Shown: in pieces, positions 8,301-14,630 of the stretch
Position numbering within the stretch: position 1 is the first letter of the stretch
Layout: every line of letters starts with the position of its first letter
NCBI GenBank assembly: GCA_948744995.1
Contig: CAPZCD010000004.1
Coordinates: 1 to 25,684, forward strand
Reading direction: 5' to 3'
DNA: 25,684 nt
Origin: an uncultured Rickettsiales bacterium
GTDB taxonomy: Bacteria; Pseudomonadota; Alphaproteobacteria; Rickettsiales; UBA1997
Notes under the pieces: generated by a model
The model's input: the letters and a program-made list of their open reading frames with translations, nothing else
What the model was told of the DNA's origin: nothing
Databases searched by the model: none
Translations under genes and position numbers: made by a program

Positions 8301-8817
8301 GTTCACTTTCGGTTAATCTACTGGATGCTACATTTACTCCATATCTATGATATAAATTAAGTTTTTTAGTTACAAATTCTAAAGATTCTTCTGACAGATA
8401 TTGTAATCTATTAGCTTTAGCCAGTTGCATAGCTATTTCTTCTTTTTCTTCTTCTGGTAATATACTCCATTGTTCTAGAGTAATTAATGCCAAACCTTCA
8501 TTAGAAAGTCCTAGAATATTCTCTTTTTTTAGTGCTTTTACAAGAAAATCTTCTGGTACAAAACTAAGTGCATTTTTAGTTTCGCTATCTGAAATAATTA
8601 TATTTTTCCTAAGTAAAATTTCTAATTCTTTAGATCCTACATATTCACCAACAAAATCAGGAAAAGCTTCTAATTCTTCTATTTGGGTAATAGCTTCTAG
8701 TAGACCACTTAAGTTACTGTCATTCCAGCTGCTAAAGCCCGGTATGGAAAGACCATAAGTATTACCTTTCTTAATACCTTTTATATTTTCTACTAGATTT
8801 TTCTTAGGTTCTGTCAT
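5314..8817 (-). CDS. Giant orphan protein of 1167 residues with degenerate helical repeats
   Basis: I do not recognise this protein. The N-terminal part (about residues 20-480) is made of irregular 25-30 residue units, each ending in a small motif of the type L-[ST]-x-E-Q/E: LITLEQWSILPEEE, YLSEESLEFVTKK, LTVEQAENLTEEQARAI. This suggests a solenoid-like helical array. A mid-region (480-690) looks globular and helical. Residues about 700-760 form a long Ala/Val/Ser-rich hydrophobic stretch that could be one or two membrane helices. It is followed by a basic segment (KRFFGRAKNKVMVFF) and a charged coiled coil (about 830-895). A Gly-rich hydrophobic patch lies near 899-932 and a hydrophobic helix at about 1090-1120, with a coiled coil after it. 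There is no signal peptide. AGAGGA lies six bases before the ATG. The gene is monocistronic. Plausible roles are an effector or a large cell-surface or scaffold protein; none can be shown. Confidence 0.8.
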   Translation of the reverse strand: MTEPKKNLVENIKGIKKGNTYGLSIPGFSSWNDSNLSGLLEAITQIEELEAFPDFVGEYVGSKELEILLRKNIIISDSETKNALSFVPEDFLVKALKKENILGLSNEGLALITLEQWSILPEEEKEEIAMQLAKANRLQYLSEESLEFVTKKLNLYHRYGVNVASSRLTESELKTQLTSLIETGKLGHLAKEAIGKITDEIMVSFGNDFVKQLPAETIDYLATVKGDGTVLANMKLCALDINSLLVEEFKKLKTETIAVLTSKQISDLDGGHLLVLKENPLLINSLGENFSIIKDVAGIDIDSLNEATLRYVTNEQLEQFGIEQFRLLCDTNKSQYLIPQIIRQIPDEYLLYLTKHGLTKDQAMFLNEEQFGLIRNSLKPEIISVINANIIAKNQEFLKNLTVEQAENLTEEQARAIQGNDMLSVIPDNVLFFITSKIKNRLSDLNENTLDRIARNRNEDIPMLDSDPKLTGFNIDIKFDRNDEFDIESIRSTIKTRIEKEDWVNLRDNCFYWIKNNEQKSTVYKILNEEMNSRPTTVYGLTDKIQLLLATIPLSPDNKQLTTNYQNLEKTVVSLINEPSYTVDEYLTKSDLYSSLANNSNLDLEFREMICQEQIKLMEEDFVNKFYSKSGRNSLYDSIREEISKSYLNYANLLIEKYSIDTDKFARGLTKDEEINLKPKEREYLDCVKKIYEYTPDLENKVRYWTATGTRLVAKAAATYFAAKAAVNSSSRAVSAVAGVGAAAVGVSAVSDAADVIEVVNTVNNRNEVHTNARNGKIGILNRIKRFFGRAKNKVMVFFNLKKNEFSIKNLSKPSEKRAKTYQKGTVNEQKQKLTADLENKIRDEEDRMSEHLKKNEEKSRQSQLVEDNIEIRTEAIKLIAQKKAIALKEKYPEFQEKEGITGIFSNLVNIGKSILNGVISGVLDTASLGYGGNAYKQLVDGKSDEEKAKIESRLMEFQKGVNEIDEWLVKELNDLRHEECIRLASMNEDDKQKLIEFEEIVNMRKEEIDQEMGIFKPEEHIKLDKNNLLPSLTEEKNLDVTKLDVITEDLETLINDDKISPEIKMHNIENTNKVLEENFGSGNLDLKDPEVAQNIFTTLMVMNQFIAAQLAVTCIAVVANEVEKKKQELEKEQAKINNIFNDMQVKLQEIGVNPLNIDDTRIPIHV

Positions 8818-8927
8818 TCTAATCCTCTTATTCTTTTGCTATAACTGTTAGTTAGTCTAGCAGTTGGGTTTTATTTTGCAATATTAAATTTATTTACAAA
8901 TTAAAAAATTAACTGTCGCTCGCAACC

Positions 8928-8933
8928 TATAAT
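8928..8933 (+). promoter_or_regulatory. Candidate -10 box of the GcvH-like/radical SAM operon
   Basis: TATAAT at 8928-8933 lies about 100 bp before the preferred ATG at 9036, in the gap between divergent genes. No good -35 hexamer is present at the right distance, so this is tentative. Confidence 0.3.
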
Positions 8934-9035
8934 TTCAAAAATCATTATTTAATTATGACAACAAACAAAAAACCTTATTGCAAAATAAAAAATATATTAT
9001 TAATTATACCCGATTACATTTTTATACAAACAAAT

Positions 9036-9419
9036 ATGGAAGAAATATTTTACACAAAAGACAACTATTGGTTTTCCGTAGAGAACGATGTGGCAACGGT
9101 CGGTATAACCAATTTTTTATTAGATGAGATGGATATGATAAATTTCGTAGAGCTACCAACCATCGGAAATATTTGTAGCAAAACAGAATTAATAGGCCAA
9201 ATAAACTACAACAGTGACGAAAAACTTGACCTATTTTCAATATTTAATGGTAAAATAGTCGACATCAACGATTCTCTCATAGACAACTGCGAACAGCTAT
9301 TTGGCAATGATATTGAAAACAGTTGGCTTTACCGAATAAATGTTGATTCAAAATCCGAATTAGAAGAGGAAGCTATGACTAAAGATCAATATGACGAATA
9401 TCTGGAAGAAGTAAAATAA
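9036..9419 (+). CDS. GcvH-like protein lacking the lipoyl lysine
   Basis: Resembles the H protein of the glycine cleavage system over its whole length: EEIFYTKDNYWFSVEND, VATVGITNF, FVELPTIGN, NGKIVDINDSL, SWLYRINVDSKSELEE and KDQYDEYLEE all have counterparts in GcvH. Starting at the ATG at 9036 gives 127 residues, the usual GcvH size; the frame is open 27 codons further up, but that extension has no counterpart in the family. Where GcvH has the lipoylated lysine (E-S-V-K-A-A-S-D), this protein reads INYNSDEKLDLF. Alignment from both sides puts Asp61 at the lysine position, with Lys63 two residues later. Either it is not lipoylated or the hairpin is shifted. No gcvT or gcvP is nearby. The TAA stop overlaps the ATG of the radical SAM gene (TAATG), so the two are translationally coupled. 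Confidence 0.75.
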   Translation: MEEIFYTKDNYWFSVENDVATVGITNFLLDEMDMINFVELPTIGNICSKTELIGQINYNSDEKLDLFSIFNGKIVDINDSLIDNCEQLFGNDIENSWLYRINVDSKSELEEEAMTKDQYDEYLEEVK

Positions 9420-10129
9420 TGTCAAGAATAAGTGATATAACTAAATTTACTCTACAAGATTATCCTGGTAAACCAGCCTGCATATTTTGGTTTGCCGGTT
9501 GTAACATGAGATGCAAATACTGCCATAATGTTGAGTTTTTTGATCAAAAGGATGGTTTTTTGGATAACGGATATTTGGAGAAATTCTTAAAATCAAGAAT
9601 TGGTCTTCTTGATGGAGTTGTTTTATCTGGTGGTGAATGTACTTTGGACCCTGAGATAAAATCTATAGTAGAAATGATAAAAAATCTTGGGTTTCTGGTT
9701 AAAATAGACACCAATGGTTTGAATTATGAAATTATACGTGATCTAGTGGAAAATAACCTTATAGACTTTGTAGCTTTAGATTTTAAGGCTAAGAAGGATA
9801 AATTTAGCTCCATAAATCAAATAGACGAAACCAGATATGATGATTTTGAAAAAAGTCTGCTATATCTAATTGACAAAAATATTAAAAATCAGGTAGATCT
9901 TGAGATAAGAACTACAATACATACAACTCTTTTGCAGGAAGATGATATAAACGCCATAATATATCTGCTAGATAATTTAGGATACAAGGAAAAATATTTT
10001 ATACAAAACTTTAAAAATGATAATAAAGCGACATTGGTCGATATTGGAGACCAAGAATATCTGTTGAATAAGGATAAAATTATAACACCAAAAAATTTCA
10101 CTGTTGGTTATAGAAACTTTTTGTGGTAA
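9419..10129 (+). CDS. Radical SAM enzyme of the anaerobic NTP-reductase activase (NrdG2-like) type
   Basis: A 236-residue radical SAM protein. The cluster motif C-x3-C-x2-C is Cys28, Cys32 and Cys35 in FAGCNMRCKYCHN; the Gly-rich SAM-binding motif is VLSGGECTLDP; LGFLVKIDTNGLN and FVALDFKAKKDKF are further family blocks. The N-terminus DITKFTLQDYPGKPA is typical of the NrdG2 subgroup, whose members are annotated as activating proteins of anaerobic ribonucleotide reductase. No nrdD is in the window. Tight coupling to a degenerate GcvH-like gene suggests another target, perhaps modification of that protein. That is inference. The final part of the protein is more divergent. Radical SAM class is certain; the reaction is not. 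Confidence 0.85.
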   Translation: MSRISDITKFTLQDYPGKPACIFWFAGCNMRCKYCHNVEFFDQKDGFLDNGYLEKFLKSRIGLLDGVVLSGGECTLDPEIKSIVEMIKNLGFLVKIDTNGLNYEIIRDLVENNLIDFVALDFKAKKDKFSSINQIDETRYDDFEKSLLYLIDKNIKNQVDLEIRTTIHTTLLQEDDINAIIYLLDNLGYKEKYFIQNFKNDNKATLVDIGDQEYLLNKDKIITPKNFTVGYRNFLW

Positions 10130-10180
10130 ATAATCTCTATATAAACGTACGGGATATTTAGTTTAACCTAAACACAAAAA

Positions 10181-10207
10181 TATTTGTAATAATAAAGTTT
10201 ACAAATA
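10181..10207. promoter_or_regulatory. 9-bp dyad at the promoter of the DsbA-like gene
   Basis: TATTTGTAA (10181-10189) and TTACAAATA (10199-10207) are perfect inverted repeats with a 9-base centre. The right arm overlaps the predicted -35 element, so it may be an operator. There is no T-run after it on the plus strand, so it does not look like a terminator for the radical SAM gene. Confidence 0.4.
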
Positions 10208-10225
10208 ATAAAAAAATGTTATTAT
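10198..10225 (+). promoter_or_regulatory. Candidate promoter of the dsbA-like/lapA-like/bamB-like operon
   Basis: TTTACA (10198-10203) and TATTAT (10220-10225) are separated by 16 bp and lie 26 bp before the ATG of the DsbA-like gene. Confidence 0.5.
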
Positions 10226-10250
10226 ATTACATAAATTAAACAATTTTAGA

Positions 10251-10991
10251 ATGAAGTTTTTAGATTTTATCAAGAAATACAAGGTTTATTTGATCGTAAT
10301 AGGTATTTTAGCTGTGGGAGTGTTCTACAAGAGAAATGTAGTAGACAAAGCCGCAAAAGCCAATAAAATAACCGAAAAAAAATCAACTAAACCAAAGACT
10401 ATCATGGTTCATATGGGTTTACATAATAAAACAAAAGAAGAAAAACGAGAATATCTATTGAACCATTTTGATATGGATTATATCATTGGCAACAAAAACA
10501 CAAAAATTACAATTATCGAATATTCTTCTTTTACCTGTAAATATTGTAAGAAAATGAGAGGTGAAATTAAGAAAATTCTTGATGAATATGCGTCTGGTGA
10601 AAACATCCAAATTAGATATATAATAAGACCAATCTATAACACTAAAACTATACCATTTGGTGCTTTTTTAGCCTGTGCGAAAGATGAAGATAAATTAAAT
10701 ATTATAGATGATTTTTTTAAGACAGATCTAGGTATAATTGCAAACATGGAGGAATTTTTACTGGAAACCGGTAAAAAATATAATATGGATGAAACCTATG
10801 TTAAAGATTGTATTTATAACAAAGATATGTATGAAAAGTTAATATATATGCAGCAAGCCTCTAGAAGTGTATTTAATCTGGATGCTACACCGGTTTTTGT
10901 TATAAATGGTAAGGAATATATTGGTTATAGAACCAGTAAACAGTTAAAAAACATAGTAGAAAATATTTTAAACAATAAGAGTAAAAATTAA
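10251..10991 (+). CDS. DsbA/BdbD-like membrane-anchored thiol oxidoreductase
   Basis: A 246-residue thioredoxin-fold protein anchored by one N-terminal membrane helix (residues 12-26) with its catalytic domain in the periplasm. The active-site C-x2-C is Cys96-Lys-Tyr-Cys99 in YSSFTCKYCKK; the cis-proline loop is DATPVFVINGKEYIGY near the C-terminus. A helical insertion between the two carries extra cysteines (LACAKDED and VKDCIYNK). The order is that of DsbA-type oxidases such as BdbD and the Com1-like proteins of intracellular bacteria. It probably introduces disulfides into exported proteins. No DsbB is in the window. The gene starts an operon with lapA-like (one base gap) and bamB-like genes, which supports an envelope role. 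Confidence 0.88.
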   Translation: MKFLDFIKKYKVYLIVIGILAVGVFYKRNVVDKAAKANKITEKKSTKPKTIMVHMGLHNKTKEEKREYLLNHFDMDYIIGNKNTKITIIEYSSFTCKYCKKMRGEIKKILDEYASGENIQIRYIIRPIYNTKTIPFGAFLACAKDEDKLNIIDDFFKTDLGIIANMEEFLLETGKKYNMDETYVKDCIYNKDMYEKLIYMQQASRSVFNLDATPVFVINGKEYIGYRTSKQLKNIVENILNNKSKN

Positions 10992-10992
10992 T

Positions 10993-11313
10993 ATGAAAAA
11001 TGGAATAATTAGCTTTTTTAAAATTTTATTGTTCTTTGCGATATTGATTGTTTTTACAATTTTTATGTCAAATAATTCAGATTTTGTAAGAATTAATTTG
11101 GCACCACTTGACTATATGCTGGAAATGAAACTATACCTGGTGGTGATATTATCATTCGTTTTAGGTATTTTTGCTACAATTTTATTTAATTTTATTACTA
11201 GTTTTTTTGGTTTGAAGGAATTTTTATATTATTTTAAGAATAAAAGAATGGAGAAAGAAATAAACAAACTAAAAGCTAGAAATAACCAATTGGAGAGTGA
11301 AAATGAAGAATAA
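10993..11313 (+). CDS. LapA-like (DUF1049) inner-membrane protein
   Basis: A 106-residue protein with two membrane helices (about 8-27 and 47-70), the conserved F-x-x-x-N-x-x-x-V-x-[IL]-[NF] loop between them (here MSNNSDFVRINLAPLDYML), and a basic cytoplasmic coiled coil at the C-terminus (KNKRMEKEINKLKARNNQLE). This is the layout of LapA/YciS proteins, which in E. coli act with LapB to control lipopolysaccharide synthesis. No lapB is adjacent, and whether this organism makes LPS cannot be seen from the window. It begins one base after the DsbA-like stop; its 3' end overlaps the next gene. Confidence 0.75.
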   Translation: MKNGIISFFKILLFFAILIVFTIFMSNNSDFVRINLAPLDYMLEMKLYLVVILSFVLGIFATILFNFITSFFGLKEFLYYFKNKRMEKEINKLKARNNQLESENEE

Positions 11314-11929
11314 TAGAATATTTAGGTATTTTTTTATAGTTTTTGTATTAATTACAGTTTGCAGTTGCTCAAAAAAATTTGTTGGAAAAGATTACACACT
11401 AGATTTAGGTAAAAATTTAACATATAAAAACTCTGATGGGGTAAAGGTTAAATTAGATTTATCAGAGTACATTAATGGTGAGATAAGTGTATTTGAAGAT
11501 AAAAGTAATGTATTTATCGTATCGGCCTCAAAAGGAATTATTAAAATGTCAGCTAAAGATGGAAAAATATGTTGGAAACAAAAAATAGCATCTATTCCTC
11601 AAAGGAACCTATCTTTTGATGAAAAATATGTATATTTTACAAGTATTGATAATAAATTCTATATATTAAATTATGAAAATGGTGAAACAGAATTTATATA
11701 TTATACCTATAGCAGCGAAAGAAGCTTAATGAATAATGTCAAACCTATAATTTATAAAAATGCTATTGTAGTTGTGTTTGGTAATGGAGAGACTATTATT
11801 TTCGATAAAAAGACTAAAAAAGTCTTGAAGAAATTGCCACGAAAAGAGATTTTTGACGATTCGGTTATAGTTGAAAATGGTATTTTGAAAATGAACGATG
11901 AAAATATCTTGGATCTCAATAAATTATAA
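11303..11929 (+). CDS. Short BamB-like beta-propeller lipoprotein
   Basis: A 208-residue exported protein. The signal peptide (residues 1-21) ends in VCSC, an acceptable lipobox. The mature part has PQQ/BamB-type repeat units: VFIVSASKGIIKMSAKDGKI, CWKQKI, YVYFTSIDNKFYILNYENGE and AIVVVFGNGETIIFDKKT. These would make only three or so blades, whereas BamB has about 370-390 residues and eight blades. It is therefore a truncated or reduced relative, not clearly a functional outer-membrane assembly factor. A GTG at 11297 is in frame, but GGAGAG at 11292-11297 sits five bases before the ATG at 11303, which I prefer. The gene overlaps the 3' end of the LapA-like gene by 11 bp. Confidence 0.65.
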   Translation: MKNNRIFRYFFIVFVLITVCSCSKKFVGKDYTLDLGKNLTYKNSDGVKVKLDLSEYINGEISVFEDKSNVFIVSASKGIIKMSAKDGKICWKQKIASIPQRNLSFDEKYVYFTSIDNKFYILNYENGETEFIYYTYSSERSLMNNVKPIIYKNAIVVVFGNGETIIFDKKTKKVLKKLPRKEIFDDSVIVENGILKMNDENILDLNKL

Positions 11930-11986
11930 ATAGTAAATGAAAAAATGTTTTTTATTTTTTAATTTAAAAAACTATTGGGATAATAA

Positions 11987-12865
11987 ATGAAGAAAAATTT
12001 ACTAATAACAAATCCTTTGTCTGGTAAATATAAAAAAGATAAAGTAGATAGTTTTTCTCAAAAACTTAGGAAGATTGGCTTAGAAGTTTCTAAAATTGAA
12101 CTTAAAAAAGACCAGAAGATAAAAGGAATACTAGAAAATTTACCTGTAGATGAGTATGAGACAGTATTTTTAGCCTTCGGCGATGGAACGATCAATAGTG
12201 CGATAAATGCTATAGCTGCTAGAGACGATTTCTTTAAATTTAAAATATGTATAGTTCCTTTTGGTACAGCGAATGTATTAGCTAATGAGCTTGGAACCAA
12301 TACAACTTCGAAAGTTATAAAAGCTATTAAAAAAAATCAGGTAAAAAAGTTACATTTAGGTAAAGTTATCAATCTGGATGATAAATCCGAAAGATATTTT
12401 TCTCTTATGGCAAGCTCTGGTTTTGACTCAATGGTTGTAAGTAAGATAAACGAGAAAGTCAAAGAGAAATTTGGAAAATTTGCCTACATCCAAAAACTTT
12501 TTAGTACAATTATTAGGAGGTACTTTCCTCCATTAAAAACACAAATTGGTAATAGAAAATATAAAAGTATTTTAACCTGTGTCAGCAATGGCAAATATTA
12601 TGGCGGTAGAATACATGTATCTGACTCTAAACTTGACGATAATAGTTTTAATGTTATCCTAATAAAAAAATTTAGTGTAATTTCTATTTTAGAATACATA
12701 ATTACAAGAAAAACTAATAAAAATATCATAAGAATGAAAGCAAAAAATGTAAAAATAATGTCAGATAATCCAAATTACCCGCTACAGATGGATGGTGATT
12801 GTTATGGTAATCTGCCGGTTAAAATTGAAAACACTAATAAATTTATTAACGTAATCTATCTATAA
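11987..12865 (+). CDS. Diacylglycerol kinase-family lipid kinase
   Basis: A 292-residue soluble lipid kinase of the DAGK catalytic/YegS/DgkB group, probably phosphorylating diacylglycerol or a related lipid with ATP. The nucleotide-binding motif is AFGDGTIN (residues 63-70), where the usual GGDGT has Phe64 in place of the first Gly. The second motif is PFGTANVLANELG (91-103). Further blocks are SLMASSGFDSMVV and, near the end, LQMDGD, which is the conserved C-terminal element of the family. Its start follows a 57-bp gap that holds an AT-only hairpin (11947-11972). It ends one base before the phosphoesterase gene. Together with that gene and the PAP2 phosphatase it points to phosphatidate/diacylglycerol turnover. 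Confidence 0.88.
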   Translation: MKKNLLITNPLSGKYKKDKVDSFSQKLRKIGLEVSKIELKKDQKIKGILENLPVDEYETVFLAFGDGTINSAINAIAARDDFFKFKICIVPFGTANVLANELGTNTTSKVIKAIKKNQVKKLHLGKVINLDDKSERYFSLMASSGFDSMVVSKINEKVKEKFGKFAYIQKLFSTIIRRYFPPLKTQIGNRKYKSILTCVSNGKYYGGRIHVSDSKLDDNSFNVILIKKFSVISILEYIITRKTNKNIIRMKAKNVKIMSDNPNYPLQMDGDCYGNLPVKIENTNKFINVIYL

Positions 12866-12866
12866 A

Positions 12867-13949
12867 ATGTTACCGCTAGTTCTATCAATTATATCAACCA
12901 TTTTTCTATACGTATCATGGAATCTGTATAAGAATCTGCTACTATTTTTGGTAAGTAATGTAATAGTAAGATATCTTTTAGTTATAGCTTTTACAATTTT
13001 TGAGTTTTTATCCATAATTTTATGCATGAAACAAAATACAACTAGACCAGTAAAATACCTATCTTATATGTTTCTATTCTTTGTTATATTTATGCTAATT
13101 TCGTTCTTATTGGGAGATATACTGGTACTATTCAGAATTAGAATTAATAAATTTTATGCAACTTTATTCACGCTTATATTTGCTATAATAGTTGCTATTT
13201 ATGGTTACATAAATAGATCATTTATTAGAATTACAAACTATAGATTAGATACAAATAAAAATGTAAAATTAAAAATAGCTTTTTTAAGTGATATACATAT
13301 TGGAGCCATAGGAACCAATGAAAAAATCCTAAATAAGATAGTTGAAAGAATAAATGAGATTAAACCTGATGTTTTGCTATTTGGTGGCGATATAGTTGAA
13401 GCTAAAATAGATGATGAAATTAGGAATTATTGTAAAATACTTAGCAAAGCTAAGGCGAAATTTGGAAGCTATGGAGTATTGGGTAATCATGAATTCTATG
13501 TGGGAGCAATAGAAAATATAATAGAAATTCTGGAAAAAGAAGCTAATATAAAAATGCTTAATGACGATTTTGTATTGATAAATAACGACATAATTTTGGT
13601 TGGTCGGCAAGATAACTCATACTCCTACATAAGTGGTAAAAATAGAAAGAAAATAGGAGAAATAGTAGAAACTGAAGACAATAGGTATAAATACAAGATA
13701 GTGGTTGATCATAATCCAAAATATTTTGATGATACCGTTAAGAATAACTTTGATTTACAACTTTCGGGTCATACGCATAACGGGCAATTTTTCCCGTTTA
13801 ATCTGGTCGTTAAACTGTCCTATGAGAAGGCTTATGGTCTACTGAAAAAATTGAATAGTATACTAATAGTATCTTCCGGCGCCGGAACTTGGGGCCCTCC
13901 GGTAAAGGTTCTCAGTAAACCGGAGATTGTTGTTGTTGATTTAGAGTAA
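12867..13949 (+). CDS. Membrane-anchored metallophosphoesterase (YkuE/YaeI-like)
   Basis: A 360-residue protein with four N-terminal membrane helices (roughly 3-20, 24-53, 64-88 and 97-115) and a calcineurin-like phosphoesterase domain from residue 134. Metal-binding motifs are complete: SDIHIGA (Asp142, His144), FGGDIVE (Asp175), LGNHEFY (Asn207, His208), VVDHNP and SGHTHNGQ (301-307). Proteins of this type include the LpxG/YaeI group, which cleaves UDP-diacylglucosamine in lipid A synthesis, and YkuE of unknown substrate. The domain order fits, but the substrate cannot be decided from sequence alone. It starts one base after the lipid-kinase stop, so the two are co-transcribed. Confidence 0.85.
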   Translation: MLPLVLSIISTIFLYVSWNLYKNLLLFLVSNVIVRYLLVIAFTIFEFLSIILCMKQNTTRPVKYLSYMFLFFVIFMLISFLLGDILVLFRIRINKFYATLFTLIFAIIVAIYGYINRSFIRITNYRLDTNKNVKLKIAFLSDIHIGAIGTNEKILNKIVERINEIKPDVLLFGGDIVEAKIDDEIRNYCKILSKAKAKFGSYGVLGNHEFYVGAIENIIEILEKEANIKMLNDDFVLINNDIILVGRQDNSYSYISGKNRKKIGEIVETEDNRYKYKIVVDHNPKYFDDTVKNNFDLQLSGHTHNGQFFPFNLVVKLSYEKAYGLLKKLNSILIVSSGAGTWGPPVKVLSKPEIVVVDLE

Positions 13950-13992
13950 AATTGTAGTTAATTTAAATCTGTTAATATTAAATGAGTTGTTT

Positions 13993-14557
13993 ATGAAATA
14001 CAAAAATAAACTTTTAACCTTATCGCTCTCTCTCATTATTCCTCTCTATAGATAACAGTTATAGGGCAGATAAATTTTTAGAAAGACAGATTGTTAGATT
14101 GGGAGATGTACTAATGGTAGCTGCACCAACTCTTGCATTGGGAAAAACCATATATGAAAATGATAATGCCGGTATTCCATATTATCTGTTGAATTTTGTT
14201 GTTGTTAATTTTGGCACAGCTGCCCTACAGGTTCTTATTCCAGAAGAAAGACCAAATGGTGGTTCTACAAAATCATTCCCTTCGGGACATGCTTCAGCGG
14301 CTTTCTCGGGAGCAACTTATGTTCATTTCAGATACTCTCCATATGAAGCAAGATGGTTATATGCTATGGCGACTTTTGTGGCTTTTTCAAGAGTGTATGG
14401 TGACAGACATCATTTGCATGATGTTTTAGCTTCGGCGGGACTAAGTTTTTTATCAAGTTATTTTTTAGTTAAAAATAAAAATAGTAACAAAACCTACTCT
14501 GTAAGCTATAATCCGGAAAATAAGGAATTATCATTTAATTTTTTATATAGATTTTAA
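13993..14557 (+). pseudogene. PAP2-family phosphatase, out of frame at a (CT)n tract (frameshifted or phase-variable)
   Basis: The catalytic part is intact: PEERPNGG (motif 1; the lysine normally seven residues before the Arg is Gln), KSFPSGHASAAFSG (motif 2) and SRVYGDRHHLHDVLA (motif 3, with His and Asp). The family hydrolyses phosphatidate or pyrophosphate-lipid esters at the membrane. Upstream, the ATG at 13993 opens MKYKNKLLTLSLSLIIPLYR and then stops at 14053. The downstream frame, which holds D-N-S-Y-R-A-D-K-F and the rest, has no start codon before a TTG at 14099. Adding one CT unit in the tract (CT)4C at 14026-14034 fuses the two into MKYKNKLLTLSLSLSLFLSI plus DNSYRADKF, a normal signal peptide. 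So either this is a slippage-prone on/off switch now in the off phase, a fresh pseudogene, or a sequencing error. Confidence 0.75.
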
Positions 14558-14561
14558 CCCC

Positions 14562-14596
14562 CTTGTATTGGAAAAAATAACTACTATATAATAGTT
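14562..14596 (+). promoter_or_regulatory. groESL promoter with RpoH-like elements and an 18-bp near-palindrome
   Basis: TTGTAT (14563-14568) and TATAAT (14587-14592) are 18 bp apart. The same bases also fit the alphaproteobacterial RpoH pattern, CTTG at 14562 and YTATNT after 18 bp. AACTACTATATAATAGTT (14579-14596) is an 18-bp palindrome with one mismatched pair, centred on the -10 box. No CIRCE element (TTAGCACTC-N9-GAGTGCTAA) is present. Confidence 0.55.
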
Positions 14597-14630
14597 AATA
14601 TAGTTTTATTAATAATTAAGAGAGTTAGAA

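Noticed and set aside
8955..9035. 27-codon N-terminal extension of the GcvH-like protein
   Set aside because: The GcvH family begins at the MEEIFYTKD segment; the extension has no counterpart and no RBS at its ATG.
11947..11972. GTTTTTTA/TAAAAAAC hairpin between the BamB-like and lipid-kinase genes as terminator
   Set aside because: Made only of A/T apart from one closing G-C pair and without a clear downstream T-run; such dyads are expected by chance in this composition.
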